This document shows positions 17,062 to 25,975 of a stretch of DNA of 64,000 nucleotides, one piece after another. The notes below the pieces were generated by a model. It was not told the origin of the DNA. It was given only the letters and a program-made list of their open reading frames with translations, and made no database searches. Source of the DNA: AP-15 sp036404275 (GTDB lineage Bacteria; Pseudomonadota; Alphaproteobacteria; ATCC43930; CGMCC-115725); contig DASXAM010000132.1 in assembly GCA_036404275.1 (NCBI GenBank), positions 16,063 through 80,062 of the forward strand, written 5' to 3'. The position numbers were made by a program, and so were the translations under genes. Each line of letters begins with the position of its first letter. Within the stretch, counting starts at the first letter, position 1.

Positions 17062-17676
17062 ATGGCGCCGCAGCGCAAATCCTTCCCGCGCCTCTTTCTG
17101 GCTCGGGCGGACCCGTTCCGGCTCAGCGGCGAACGGGTCTTTTTGCGTCTTCCCGAGCGCGGCGATTATGAGGCCTGGGCCAGCCTGCGCGCCGGCTCAC
17201 GAAATTTTCTGGTGCCGTGGGAGCCGATCTGGCCGCCCGATGCATTGTCACGCGCCAATTTTCGCGCCCGCATCGCCCGCTACACCGAGGACTGGCGCAC
17301 CGACCAGGCCTACAATTTTTTTATCTTTGCCCACGACGAAGCGCTTGTCGGCGGGATCGGCCTGTCGAATGTGCGGCGCGGTGTGTCGGAGACCGCGAGC
17401 CTCGGCTATTGGGTCGGCGAGCCGCATGCCCGCCAGGGCTATATGACCGCGGCCTTGCCGTTGGTCCTCGATTTTGCTTTCGAGCGGCTGCGCCTGCATC
17501 GGGTCGAGGCGGCGTGCCTGCCGACCAATGTGCCGAGCCGCGCGCTATTGATGCGGGCCGGCTTTCAGCAGGAAGGCTACGCCCGCCAATACCTCTGTAT
17601 CGAAGGCAAATGGCAGGACCATCTGCTGTTCGCGATCCTGCAACAGGACCCGCGCAGCGGCTCGGGGCGGGGATAG
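17062..17676 (+). CDS. GNAT N-acetyltransferase (RimJ-like)
   Basis: A 204-residue acetyl-CoA-dependent N-acetyltransferase of the RimJ/RimL type. GERVFLRLPERGDYEAWASLR opens the domain, LGYWVGEPHARQGYMTAAL is the acetyl-CoA binding loop, and NVPSRALLMRAGFQQEGYAR is the conserved C-terminal element. It follows the M16 peptidase by 8 bases, so it is the third gene of that operon. Protein N-terminal acetylation (such as ribosomal S5) is the likely role, by family. Confidence 0.87.
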   Translation: MAPQRKSFPRLFLARADPFRLSGERVFLRLPERGDYEAWASLRAGSRNFLVPWEPIWPPDALSRANFRARIARYTEDWRTDQAYNFFIFAHDEALVGGIGLSNVRRGVSETASLGYWVGEPHARQGYMTAALPLVLDFAFERLRLHRVEAACLPTNVPSRALLMRAGFQQEGYARQYLCIEGKWQDHLLFAILQQDPRSGSGRG

Positions 17677-17687
17677 GAGGCGTCCGC

Positions 17688-18245
17688 TCAGGCGCGGCCG
17701 GCTTCGGTGGAGAGCATCGACAAATCGATGCCGAGCTTGGCGAGCGCTCGCTGCCATTTGCCGTCGTAGTCGGGATCGAACACGATCCCGTCGTCGGCCG
17801 CGACCGACAACCAACCATTGGCCTGGATCTCGGCATCGAGCTGGCCCGGCCCCCAGCCTGCGTAGCCGAGCGCCAACAGGCATTGCCGCGGCCCCTGCCC
17901 ACGGCCGATCGCGCGCAGGATCTCGATCGTCGCCGTCACCGCGATATTGCCTTCGACGTGGAGGGTCGCCTCCTCCTGGTAATCGGCGGTGTGCAGCACA
18001 AAGCCGCGGCCGGTTTCGACCGGTCCGCCAAAATGGACCGGGCGCGCGGTGCCGGTGCCTTGCGGGTTGATCTCGAGCTGGTCGAACAGCTCGCCCATCG
18101 TCAACGAGCCGATCGGCTTGTTGATGACCAGCCCCATCGCCCCGGCATCGTCGCTATGCGCACACATATAGATGACCGAGCGGGCAAAGCGCGGGTCGCC
18201 CATCTGCGGCATCGCCACCAGCAGCTGGCCTGCGAGCGAGGTCAC
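17688..18245 (-). CDS. YqgE/AlgH-family protein
   Basis: A 185-residue protein of the UPF0301 (YqgE/AlgH) family. The N-terminus LAGQLLVAMPQMGDPRFARSVIYMCAHSDDAGAMG and the segment MGLVINKPIG are diagnostic, as are FGGPVETGRGFVLH and LLALGYAGWGPGQLDAEI. The biochemical function is not established. It is convergent with the GNAT gene (11 bases) and divergent from the peroxiredoxin, an arrangement seen in other Alphaproteobacteria. Confidence 0.93.
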   Translation of the reverse strand: MTSLAGQLLVAMPQMGDPRFARSVIYMCAHSDDAGAMGLVINKPIGSLTMGELFDQLEINPQGTGTARPVHFGGPVETGRGFVLHTADYQEEATLHVEGNIAVTATIEILRAIGRGQGPRQCLLALGYAGWGPGQLDAEIQANGWLSVAADDGIVFDPDYDGKWQRALAKLGIDLSMLSTEAGRA

Positions 18246-18444
18246 GCCCTACTCCGACCGTTCATCGCGCAGCGCTCCTTATTGCCGCCCGCCTCATAGA
18301 GCTTATACGTCTATATAGGCATTTGATTGCGTCGGTGTGCGCACGATCGCGTGTGCTCCGGGCCAAGACAGCCGCCGGGTTTGCCGCCCCGGTCGCCCTG
18401 TGCTATCGCTCGGCCCGGCCCGTTTCACCATCGGAGGGAAGCTC

Positions 18445-18933
18445 ATGACGATCAAAGTCGGCGACCGGCTGCCGTCGGCGACGCTGCGGCAGGTTACATC
18501 CGAAGGACCAAAAGAGGTCAGCACCGACGATTTTTTCCGCGGCAAAAAGGTGGCGTTGTTCGCCGTGCCTGGCGCCTTCACGCCGGCCTGCTCGCAGCGC
18601 CATCTGCCGGGTTTTGTCGAGCGTGCGGCCGAGATCAAGGCAAAGGGAGTGGACGAGGTCGCTTGCGTTGCGGTCAACGATGCCGCGGTGCTGACCGCTT
18701 GGGGCAAGCAGCAGAAAAGCGAGGGCAAGGTCACGATGCTGGCCGACGGCAGCGGCGAATTAGCCCGCGCGCTCGGGCTCGAGCTCGACCTGTCAAAAGC
18801 CGGTCTCGGCGTCCGCTCGAAGCGCTATTCGATGCTGGTCGATAACGGCGTCGTCAAATCGCTGAACGTCGAGGCTCAGCCGGGCCAAGTCGAGGCATCA
18901 AGCGCCGAAGCGATGCTGAAGGCGCTCGGCTGA
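18445..18933 (+). CDS. Peroxiredoxin (Prx5/type II, atypical)
   Basis: A 162-residue thiol peroxidase of the Prx5 group. The peroxidatic cysteine lies in PGAFTPACSQRHLPGF, with the Pro-x3-Thr-x2-Cys signature and a downstream Arg in VRSKRYSMLVDNG. A second Cys occurs at VACVAVND. Proteins of this group usually use glutaredoxin or glutathione as reductant. I start at the ATG at 18445 (MTIKVGDRLP), preceded by GGAGGGAAGC, a strong ribosome site; an upstream in-frame ATG at 18337 gives a non-homologous extension. Confidence 0.93.
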   Translation: MTIKVGDRLPSATLRQVTSEGPKEVSTDDFFRGKKVALFAVPGAFTPACSQRHLPGFVERAAEIKAKGVDEVACVAVNDAAVLTAWGKQQKSEGKVTMLADGSGELARALGLELDLSKAGLGVRSKRYSMLVDNGVVKSLNVEAQPGQVEASSAEAMLKALG

Positions 18934-19015
18934 CGCGGCGCCGTCCAGAACGGGCGATTCTCGCCGCAACGGGGCCGACACCAGCCAAAATGCCGTGCAA
19001 TGGCGACGCCGCCCG

Positions 19016-20791
19016 CTATTTCGGCGGAGCGATCGGCGGCATGGCCAGGAGTCCCGGCGCGTCGAGCAGGAGCGCGAGGCGCTGGGCCAGCGGCGCCAAA
19101 TTTGCGATCGCGCGGACGAGCGGGCCGGCGGCGATGCCGGGTTGCGGCTCTTCGCCCGAAAGGCGGTCGAAGATCCGCTCGAGGGTGCTTTTTTTGCGCG
19201 GGAACACGGTCAATTCGATCGGCGCGTCGGCCGGAATGTCGGCGGCTTGCCGCGCGAGGCGGAGCGCCGTTTCGTAGCCGCCGAGCGCATCGACGAGACC
19301 GCGCGCCTTCGCCTCCTCGCCGGTCCAGACCCGGCCTTTGGCAACCGCCTCGACCGCTTCGGGCGACATATGGCGGCCGTCGGCGACGTGCTGCTTGAAA
19401 CCCTTGTAGGTGTCGTCGAGAAAGGCTTCGAGCCGGGCATGCGCCTGGGCCGAGAATTCGCTGGTCGCGCTGAACATCGCGGCATTGGTGCCGAGCTGTG
19501 CCGAATCGGTCGAGACCCCGATCTTGTCGAGCAATTTGCCGATGACGAGCTTGCCGGCGAGGACGCCGATCGAGCCGGTCAAGGTTGCCGGCTCGGCGAT
19601 GATCTTGTCCGCCGCCGCGGCAACATAGTAGCCGCCGGAGCCGGCGACGTCGCCCATCGACACGATGACCGGCTTGCCGTGCTCGCGGGCATAGACGACG
19701 TCGCGCCAGATCGATTCCGAGGCGACGACCGAGCCGCCGGGGCTGTCGATGCGGAACAGGATGGCGCGCACCCGCCGGTCGCGGATCGCGGCGCGAAAGG
19801 CGCGGCCGGTCGCCTCCGCCGCCATTTCCTTCGACCCGGCCAGGAGGTCGGTCGAGCCGCCGCCGCGCACGATAAGGCCGTTGCCGTAGATCAGCGCGAT
19901 GCGCTCGCCATTCGCATTCGGATGCCCGGCGCGGTCGAGATAGCGCGCAAGCCTGACCGGTTGCGCATCGCTGCCGGCGCGTTGTCGCGCCGCCGCAAGT
20001 GCCTGGTCACGGTAGCCGAGCCGATCGACGAGCTTTGCCTGGCGCGCCTCGTCGGCCAAGAACGGTCCGCGGTCGATCGTGCTGCGCACCGCCTGCGGCG
20101 CCAGCTTGCGGCCTTGCGCGATGCCGTCGACGATCTGGCCGCCGAGCGAAGCGAGCAGCGCCTCGACCTCTTGGCGGTGCGGTGGCGTCATCCTGGTTTC
20201 GGTCAATACGTTCATCGCGGTCTTGTATTCTTCGCGATGATCGAATTCGGGGGCGATTCCCAACAGGTCGAGCGTGCCTTTGAGAAACGGGACCTGCGAA
20301 TAAAGCCCGGTGAGCCCGACATTGCCCATCGGCTGCAGCCAGATTTCGTCGAAGGCGGTCGCCAGGTAATAGGGGCGCGTGCCCGGACCAAACTCACCAA
20401 AGCTGTCGGCGTAGGCGACGGCGAATTTGCCTTTGGCGCGAAAGGCGGCAATCGCATCGCGCACCTGCTGGGTTTCGCCGAGCCCCAGCGTGTCGGGGCC
20501 GACGACGGCGACGAGCCCTTTGACCCGCGGATCAGTCGTCGCCCGCTCGATCCCGTCGAGAAAGTCGCGCAAAGTCGGCTCGGTGCCGGTCAGGAGCTGC
20601 AGCAGCCGATCCTCGCCGGCATTGTCGGCAAGCCCCTTGGTCAGATCGGCGGTGATCAGGATGGTGTCCGGCAACGCAGCCGGTCGCGGCGCGAGACGCC
20701 AGGCGAGCAGCCCGCCGGCGACGGCGAGCAGCACCGCCAGCAGGCCGATCGCCGCGAAAAATCCGACGATGAGGCGCCTGAGACGGGTCAG
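19016..20791 (-). CDS. sppA: Signal peptide peptidase SppA (67K type)
   Basis: A membrane-bound S49 serine peptidase that degrades cleaved signal peptides. One N-terminal membrane segment (RRLIVGFFAAIGLLAVLLAV) is followed by two tandem S49 domains. The nucleophile Ser is in GDVAGSGGYYVAAAADKI and the general-base Lys is in EEYKTAMN, one in each half as in long SppA. The start is unusual: the nearest in-frame ATG (20887) lies 96 bases inside aroC, giving an implausible arginine-rich leader. A CTG at 20791 overlaps the aroC stop as CTGA and gives a proper membrane-protein N-terminus. I chose this CTG; the ATG remains possible. Confidence 0.88.
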   Translation of the reverse strand: MTRLRRLIVGFFAAIGLLAVLLAVAGGLLAWRLAPRPAALPDTILITADLTKGLADNAGEDRLLQLLTGTEPTLRDFLDGIERATTDPRVKGLVAVVGPDTLGLGETQQVRDAIAAFRAKGKFAVAYADSFGEFGPGTRPYYLATAFDEIWLQPMGNVGLTGLYSQVPFLKGTLDLLGIAPEFDHREEYKTAMNVLTETRMTPPHRQEVEALLASLGGQIVDGIAQGRKLAPQAVRSTIDRGPFLADEARQAKLVDRLGYRDQALAAARQRAGSDAQPVRLARYLDRAGHPNANGERIALIYGNGLIVRGGGSTDLLAGSKEMAAEATGRAFRAAIRDRRVRAILFRIDSPGGSVVASESIWRDVVYAREHGKPVIVSMGDVAGSGGYYVAAAADKIIAEPATLTGSIGVLAGKLVIGKLLDKIGVSTDSAQLGTNAAMFSATSEFSAQAHARLEAFLDDTYKGFKQHVADGRHMSPEAVEAVAKGRVWTGEEAKARGLVDALGGYETALRLARQAADIPADAPIELTVFPRKKSTLERIFDRLSGEEPQPGIAAGPLVRAIANLAPLAQRLALLLDAPGLLAMPPIAPPK

Positions 20792-21864
20792 ACCGCACCG
20801 CCCAGCGCGCGGTGGCGCAACAGATGGTCGGCAAGCACGCAGGCCACCATCGCCTCGCCGACCGGCACCGCGCGAATGCCGACGCATGGGTCGTGCCGGC
20901 CGTGGGTGGCGATCTCGACCTCGTTGCCTTCGGTGTCGATCGTACGCATCGGGGTCGGGATCGAGCTCGTCGGCTTGACCGCAAAGCGGGCGACGATGTC
21001 CTGTCCCGTCGAGATGCCGCCCAGGATGCCGCCGGCGTTGTTCGACAAAAAGACGACGCGGCCGTTCTCGATCCGCATTTCGTCGGCGTTTTCCTCGCCG
21101 CCAAGTGCTGCGGCGGCAAACCCGGCGCCGATCTCGACCCCTTTAACCGCGTTGATCGTCATCAGCGCGCGAGCGAGATCGCCGTCGAGCTTGTCGTAGA
21201 CCGGCTCGCCGAGGCCGGCAGGGACGCCGCTTGCGACGATCTCGATGACGGCTCCGGCCGAGGAGCCGGATTTGCGCACCTGATCGACGTAATCGGCCCA
21301 TTTGAGCGCCGTCGCCCTGTCCGGGCACCAGAACGGGTTCTCCTCGACCGCCCGCCAATCCCAGGCGTCGCGGTCGATGCGGTGCGGGCCGATCTGCACC
21401 AGCGCGCCGCGGACCCTGATGCCGGGGCCCAGCACCTTGCGCGCGACTGCGCCGGCGGCGACGCGCGAAGCGGTCTCGCGGGCCGAGGCCCGGCCGCCGC
21501 CGCGATAATCGCGCACCCCATATTTTTTCCAGTAAGTGTAGTCGGCGTGACCCGGGCGGAACCGGTCGGCGATGTTGCGGTAATCCCTCGAGCGCTGATC
21601 GGTATTTTCGATCAAGAGCTGGATCGGCGTCCCGGTCGTCACCCCGTCAAAGACGCCGCTCATGATGCGGACCAGATCGTCCTCGCGGCGCTGTGTCGTA
21701 AACCGTGACTGGCCGGGCTTGCGCTTGTCGAGCCAGATCTGGATGTCGGACTCGGCGAGCTCCAGCCGAGGCGGTACGCCATCGACGACCACGCCGATCG
21801 CCGGCCCGTGGCTTTCCCCCCAGGTCGTGAACCGGAACAAGGTACCGAAACTGTTGCCAGCCAT
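20788..21864 (-). CDS. aroC: Chorismate synthase
   Basis: Makes chorismate from EPSP using reduced FMN, the last shikimate step, which feeds the tryptophan genes elsewhere in the window. The 358-residue protein has FRFTTWGESHGPAIG, RPGHADYTYWKKYG, DYRGGGRASARETASRVAAGA and STGQDIVARFAVKPTSSI, all family signatures. ATG at 21864 is the natural start. Its stop overlaps the probable sppA CTG start. fabI lies upstream on the same strand, separated by a pair of palindromic repeats. Confidence 0.97.
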   Translation of the reverse strand: MAGNSFGTLFRFTTWGESHGPAIGVVVDGVPPRLELAESDIQIWLDKRKPGQSRFTTQRREDDLVRIMSGVFDGVTTGTPIQLLIENTDQRSRDYRNIADRFRPGHADYTYWKKYGVRDYRGGGRASARETASRVAAGAVARKVLGPGIRVRGALVQIGPHRIDRDAWDWRAVEENPFWCPDRATALKWADYVDQVRKSGSSAGAVIEIVASGVPAGLGEPVYDKLDGDLARALMTINAVKGVEIGAGFAAAALGGEENADEMRIENGRVVFLSNNAGGILGGISTGQDIVARFAVKPTSSIPTPMRTIDTEGNEVEIATHGRHDPCVGIRAVPVGEAMVACVLADHLLRHRALGGAV

Positions 21865-21895
21865 GGCCTCAGCGCCCCTGCCACTCCCACCCTAA

Positions 21896-21974
21896 CCCTC
21901 CCCCGCAGGCGGGGGAGGGAATGGGAGGGGGCGACCCTCCCCCGCAGGCGGGGGAGGGAAGGGAGGGGGCGGGG
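21896..21974. repeat. Two tandem GC-rich palindromic units between fabI and aroC
   Basis: Two copies of a perfect inverted repeat, with arms CCCTCCCCCGC and GCGGGGGAGGG around a 2-base loop, at 21896-21919 and 21935-21958. The flanks are similar, so the unit repeats with a 39-base period. The same palindrome occurs at 24354-24377 and three times at 51893-52024. It may be a REP/ERIC-like dispersed element; transcripts would form very stable hairpins. Confidence 0.88.
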
Positions 21975-22003
21975 CTAGCAGAAAACGTCCGTAAACGGTC
22001 ATC

Positions 22004-22816
22004 TCACACCACCGAGATGTCCGGCGCGTCGACGGCTTTCATGCCGACGACGTGATAGCCGCAATCGACATGGTGGACCTCGCCGGTGACGCCCGCCGAC
22101 AAATCGCTTAACAGATAGACGCCGGCGCCGCCGACCTCGTCGGTCGTGACGTTGCGCTTCAAGGGTGAATTGTACTGGTTCCATTTGAGGATATAGCGGA
22201 AATCGCCGATCCCCGAGGCGGCCAAGGTCTTGATCGGCCCGGCCGAGATCGCGTTGACGCGGATGTTTTGCCCGCCCAGATCGACCGCAAGATAGCGCAC
22301 GCTGGCCTCCAGCGCTGCTTTGGCCACCCCCATGACGTTGTAGTTCGGCATGACCCGCTCGGCGCCGTAATAGGTCAGGGTCAGCAGGCTGCCGCCATCC
22401 GGCATCAGCGGTGCCGCGCGTCGGCAGATATCGGTGAACGAGAAGCAGGAAATATCGAGCGTGCGGAGAAAGTTTTCGCGCGTTGTATCGACGTATTTTC
22501 CCCTGAGCGCATTGGGGTCGGTGCCGCCGATCGCGTGCACGGCAAAATCGAGCCGGCCCCAGCGCTCTTCGATCGCGGTAAACACCCGGTCGAGGCTCGC
22601 CTCGTCGGTGACGTCGCATTCAACGACAAAGTCGCTGCCGGCGCTGGCGGCGAGCGGCCGCACCCGCCGGCCGAGCGCCTCGCCCTGATAGGTGAAGGCG
22701 AGCGCCGCCCCTTCCGCCGACAGCGCCTTGGCGATGCCCCACGCGATCGAGCGCTCGTTGGCGACACCCATGACCAAGCCCTGCTTTCCCGCCATCAGCG
22801 GCATCGTCGTCCCCAT
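22004..22816 (-). CDS. fabI: Enoyl-ACP reductase FabI
   Basis: NADH-dependent last reduction of fatty-acid elongation, 270 residues, an atypical short-chain dehydrogenase. GLVMGVANERSIAWGIAKAL binds NADH; the active-site Tyr and Lys are in the family arrangement Y-x6-K (PNYNVMGVAKAALEAS); NAISAGPIKTLAASGI is the substrate-binding loop region. The start is taken at the ATG at 22816, though the ATGs at 22804 or 22795 (MAGKQGLVMG) would give a length nearer to many homologues. It is divergent from the YihY gene. Confidence 0.95.
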   Translation of the reverse strand: MGTTMPLMAGKQGLVMGVANERSIAWGIAKALSAEGAALAFTYQGEALGRRVRPLAASAGSDFVVECDVTDEASLDRVFTAIEERWGRLDFAVHAIGGTDPNALRGKYVDTTRENFLRTLDISCFSFTDICRRAAPLMPDGGSLLTLTYYGAERVMPNYNVMGVAKAALEASVRYLAVDLGGQNIRVNAISAGPIKTLAASGIGDFRYILKWNQYNSPLKRNVTTDEVGGAGVYLLSDLSAGVTGEVHHVDCGYHVVGMKAVDAPDISVV

Positions 22817-22932
22817 CCCCGCCTGCCGGCCATCCTACACGAACCCGGCGGACGCGGCCAATCGGCGCGCAGCGGTAGGATCGCCAGCCTCGTCTCCTTG
22901 TTTACGGCGCAGGAGGCTCGTAGGCTCTGAGC

Positions 22933-24288
22933 ATGACGCGCGCGGACGACGAGGGGCCCAACGGCGCGGGCCGCGGCGGCTTGCGCCGGCGGGCGGCGAC
23001 GATGGCGGCCTTCGCGCTCTATTCCCTGCGCCGCTTCAACGCCGACGGCTGTTTTGCCGCCTCGGGCGCGCTGAGCTATACGACGCTGGTGTCGCTGGTG
23101 CCGCTGGCCGCAATCGCGCTCGGCTCATTGTCGGCCTTCCCGATTTTCGCCAAGGTGCACGACCAGCTCCTGGCGCTGGTGTTCCGCAATTTCGTGCCGT
23201 CGATCGGCGAGCAGGCGGCCTATTGGTTTAGCGCCTTCACCAACTCCGCGGCGCAGACGACGGCGATCGGCGTCATCGGCATTGCCGCCACCGGGGTGCT
23301 ACTGCTGGTGACGGTCGAGGACCAGCTCAATCTGATCTGGCGGGTGACCTCGGCGCGGCCCTGGGGGCAGCGCGTGCTCGCTTATTGGACCTTGATCACA
23401 CTCGGGCCGCTCTTGGTCGGGATCAGCCTGTCGCTGTCGACCTATTTCGAGATCGCCGCGAGCCGCGCCGGCTTTGGCCAGCAGGCGGCGCAGTGGATCG
23501 CCAGCGGCTGGCTGCACGGGTTGGCGCGGGCGGTGCCGGCGCTGCTCGAATTTCTCGCGCTGAACCTGCTCTATTGGCTCATTCCGAATTGCGCGGTGCG
23601 GTGGCGCGACGGCTGCGTCGGCGCGCTGATCGCCACGGTCGCGATCGAAATCCTGAAGGTCGGGTTCACCGCCTATATCGGCGCCATGTCCTGGTACCAG
23701 ACCGTCTACGGCGCGCTCGCGGCGATCCCGATCTTTCTGTTGTGGATGTATATTTCGTGGATGGCGGTGCTGCTCGGCGCCGTGGTCGCGGCAGCCTTGC
23801 CGCATTGGCGCATCGATGAGCGCCTTGGCAAGAGGTCGCCCGGCGGCATCCATCTCGGGCTCAGCCTCGCGCTGATTGCGGCACTCGCACGCGCCCAGCA
23901 GCATGGCCGGACAGTCACGACGGTGGCGCTCGCCGTCGATCTCGGAGTGGCGACGACGGTCATCGACGAGCACGTCAAGCCGCTGGTCGAAGCCGGTTTT
24001 GTGGCGCATACCCAGGGCGGCAATTGGGTGCTCGCCTGGGACCCGAAGGCCGCCACCCTCGGTGACCTCTATCAGGCATTGCACATGCCGTTTGCCGGCG
24101 CCTGGACCGGCGATCGGATCGCGGCGCCGTGGCAGCGCCAAGTGGCGCCGGCGCTGGCGCGGATCGCCGATGCCGAGGCCGCGGCGATGCAATTGGCGCT
24201 CGCCGAGCTGATCGGCGAAAGCGCGGCCCCGATGCCGGCGCTGCGGCGCAGCCGGCACCATGCCGGCGAGAAGATTGGCTCACGCTGA
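22933..24288 (+). CDS. YihY/BrkB (UPF0761) family membrane protein
   Basis: A 451-residue inner-membrane protein of the YihY/virulence factor BrkB family. About six membrane segments lie in residues 35-290; ALSYTTLVSLVPLAAIAL near the N-terminus and LLYWLIPNCAVRWRDGCVGAL are family features. The C-terminal 140 residues are soluble and look like a winged-helix-type domain (VTTVALAVDLGVATTVIDEHVKPLVEAGFV), as in longer members. Often loosely annotated as ribonuclease BN; that function is not supported. Divergent from fabI. Confidence 0.85.
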   Translation: MTRADDEGPNGAGRGGLRRRAATMAAFALYSLRRFNADGCFAASGALSYTTLVSLVPLAAIALGSLSAFPIFAKVHDQLLALVFRNFVPSIGEQAAYWFSAFTNSAAQTTAIGVIGIAATGVLLLVTVEDQLNLIWRVTSARPWGQRVLAYWTLITLGPLLVGISLSLSTYFEIAASRAGFGQQAAQWIASGWLHGLARAVPALLEFLALNLLYWLIPNCAVRWRDGCVGALIATVAIEILKVGFTAYIGAMSWYQTVYGALAAIPIFLLWMYISWMAVLLGAVVAAALPHWRIDERLGKRSPGGIHLGLSLALIAALARAQQHGRTVTTVALAVDLGVATTVIDEHVKPLVEAGFVAHTQGGNWVLAWDPKAATLGDLYQALHMPFAGAWTGDRIAAPWQRQVAPALARIADAEAAAMQLALAELIGESAAPMPALRRSRHHAGEKIGSR

Positions 24289-24353
24289 TGGAAGCCGTCA
24301 GAGATATGACACCGTGGGTCTGGGACGTCCGCGCCCGCCCGGCCCGCTCCCTT

Positions 24354-24377
24354 CCTTCCCCCGCCAGCGGGGGAGGG
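24354..24377. repeat. Single GC-rich palindromic unit
   Basis: One copy of the dispersed palindrome (left arm CCTTCCCCCGC with one mismatch, right arm GCGGGGGAGGG) in the 155-base gap between the YihY gene and pdxH. Same family as the elements at 21896 and 51893. Confidence 0.75.
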
Positions 24378-24443
24378 TCAGGGTGGGGGTGCCGCACCGC
24401 GGAAAAAGCACTGGGCGCCAAGCGTCGGGAGCGCGCCCATTAG

Positions 24444-25058
24444 ATGTGCGCAAGCTCAGCAAAGATGGACGAAATCGCCGATACCGAGCCCTTCGCTCCT
24501 TTTGCCCGTTGGTATGACACGGCCCAGCGGGAGGAGCCCGACCCGCATGCGGTGACCTTGGCGACCGCAACCAAGGGCGGCGTTCCGTCAGCGCGCATGA
24601 TTCTACTGAAGGGTTTCGACAGCCGCGGCTTTGCTTTCTACACCAATCTCGAAAGCCGCAAATCTCTGGAATTGCTCGAAAACCCACAGGCCGCGCTGTG
24701 CTTTTTGTGGAAGGTGCTGCGCCGCCAAGTGCGGATCGAGGGAACCGCCGAGCCGGTCTCGGCGGCCGAAGCCGACGCCTATTTCGCGAGCCGCCCGCGC
24801 GACAGCCGGATCGGCGCCTGGGCCTCGGACCAGTCGCGCCCGCTGGCGAGCCGCGCCGTGCTTGAAGACCGGTTCGAAACCTTCTCCCGCCGTTTCGCCG
24901 CGGGCGACAGCGATGTGCCGCGGCCGCCCTTCTGGTCGGGCTTTCGCATCGTGCCGCGGCGTATCGAATTTTGGCAGGAGCGGCCGTCGCGGCTGCACGA
25001 CCGGTGGCTGTTTGTCCGCGAGGGCGCGGGATGGCGGCGGCAGCGCCTCTACCCTTGA
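24444..25058 (+). CDS. pdxH: Pyridoxamine 5'-phosphate oxidase
   Basis: FMN-dependent oxidation of pyridoxine/pyridoxamine phosphate to PLP, 204 residues. The signatures are PSARMILLKGFDSRGFAFYTN, LEDRFETF and, near the end, PFWSGFRIVPRRIEFWQ followed by RLHDRW; the last (R-x-H-D-R) binds substrate. First gene of a three-gene operon; the next gene overlaps its 3' end by 28 bases. ATG at 24444 is used; an ATG at 24465 is an alternative. Confidence 0.95.
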   Translation: MCASSAKMDEIADTEPFAPFARWYDTAQREEPDPHAVTLATATKGGVPSARMILLKGFDSRGFAFYTNLESRKSLELLENPQAALCFLWKVLRRQVRIEGTAEPVSAAEADAYFASRPRDSRIGAWASDQSRPLASRAVLEDRFETFSRRFAAGDSDVPRPPFWSGFRIVPRRIEFWQERPSRLHDRWLFVREGAGWRRQRLYP

Positions 25059-25975
25059 TTTACGGCCCCGCGGCCGACCGGCTGCGCCGGCGCGCGACCT
25101 ATGCCTCGGTCGCGGTCGCGGCGATCCTGATCGCCGCCAAGTTTGTCGCCTGGCTCGACACCGGGTCGGTGGCGCTGTTGTCGAGCCTCACCGATTCGCT
25201 GCTCGACGCCGCCGCCTCGATCTTCAACCTCGTTGCCGTGCGGCATGCGATGATCCCGGCGGACCGCGAGCATCGCTTTGGCCACGGCAAGGCCGAGCCG
25301 CTCGCCGTCCTCGGCCAGTCGGCGTTCATCACGGGCAGCGCGCTCCTGCTGCTCGCCGAGGGCGTGCGCCGGCTGTTGCATCCGACACCGGTCGAGAACC
25401 CGCCGGTGGGCATTGTCGTGGTCGTGTTTGCGATGGTCATGACCGTGGCGCTCGTGACCTATCAGCGCCATGTCGTGCACCGCACCGGCTCGATCGCAAT
25501 CAGCGCCGACGAATTGCATTACCGCAGCGATTTGGTGCTGAACGGCAGCGTTCTGCTGGCGCTCATTCTCGGCGGCATTTTCCGCATCGAACGGGTAGAC
25601 CCGATGTTCGGCATCGGCATCGGGTTGTGGATCGTTTGGTCGGCAGCGCGGCTCGCGCGGATGTCGCTGTTCCAGCTGATGGACCACGAATTGTCCGACG
25701 ACAACCGCGAAAAGATCCGGGCGATCGCGCAATCGCACCCGCAAGTTGCCGCGGCGCACGATTTGCGCACCCGCGTCGCGGGTCCGACCGCCTTTATCCA
25801 GGTGCATCTCGAAATGGACGGCAATATGAGCCTGAAACAGGCGCACGAGATCTCCGACGAGGTCGAGGCCCGGCTGAGCGCGGCCTATCCCAACGCCGAG
25901 ATCATCATCCATCAGGATCCCGAGGGGATCGAAGAGCCGCGCGCGAATTTTCCGCGGCGGGTCGGCGCGCGATGA
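25031..25975 (+). CDS. Cation diffusion facilitator (FieF-like)
   Basis: A CDF-family efflux transporter for divalent metals (Zn/Fe type), 314 residues. Six membrane segments are followed by a cytoplasmic domain. Metal-site motifs: SLTDSLLDAAAS (segment 2), DREHRFGHGKAEPLAVLGQ (intracellular loop) and ADELHYRSDLVLN (segment 5). The C-terminal domain has QVHLEMDGNMSLKQAHEISDEVEARL and ends with HQDPEG. The start is ATG 25031 inside pdxH; the stop overlaps the SDR start by ATGA. Confidence 0.93.
   Translation: MAAAAPLPLIYGPAADRLRRRATYASVAVAAILIAAKFVAWLDTGSVALLSSLTDSLLDAAASIFNLVAVRHAMIPADREHRFGHGKAEPLAVLGQSAFITGSALLLLAEGVRRLLHPTPVENPPVGIVVVVFAMVMTVALVTYQRHVVHRTGSIAISADELHYRSDLVLNGSVLLALILGGIFRIERVDPMFGIGIGLWIVWSAARLARMSLFQLMDHELSDDNREKIRAIAQSHPQVAAAHDLRTRVAGPTAFIQVHLEMDGNMSLKQAHEISDEVEARLSAAYPNAEIIIHQDPEGIEEPRANFPRRVGAR

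Noticed and set aside
18995..21199. A 734-codon open frame on the plus strand
   Set aside because: It is antisense to sppA and aroC and its composition is that of a shadow of high-GC coding sequence; no family signature.
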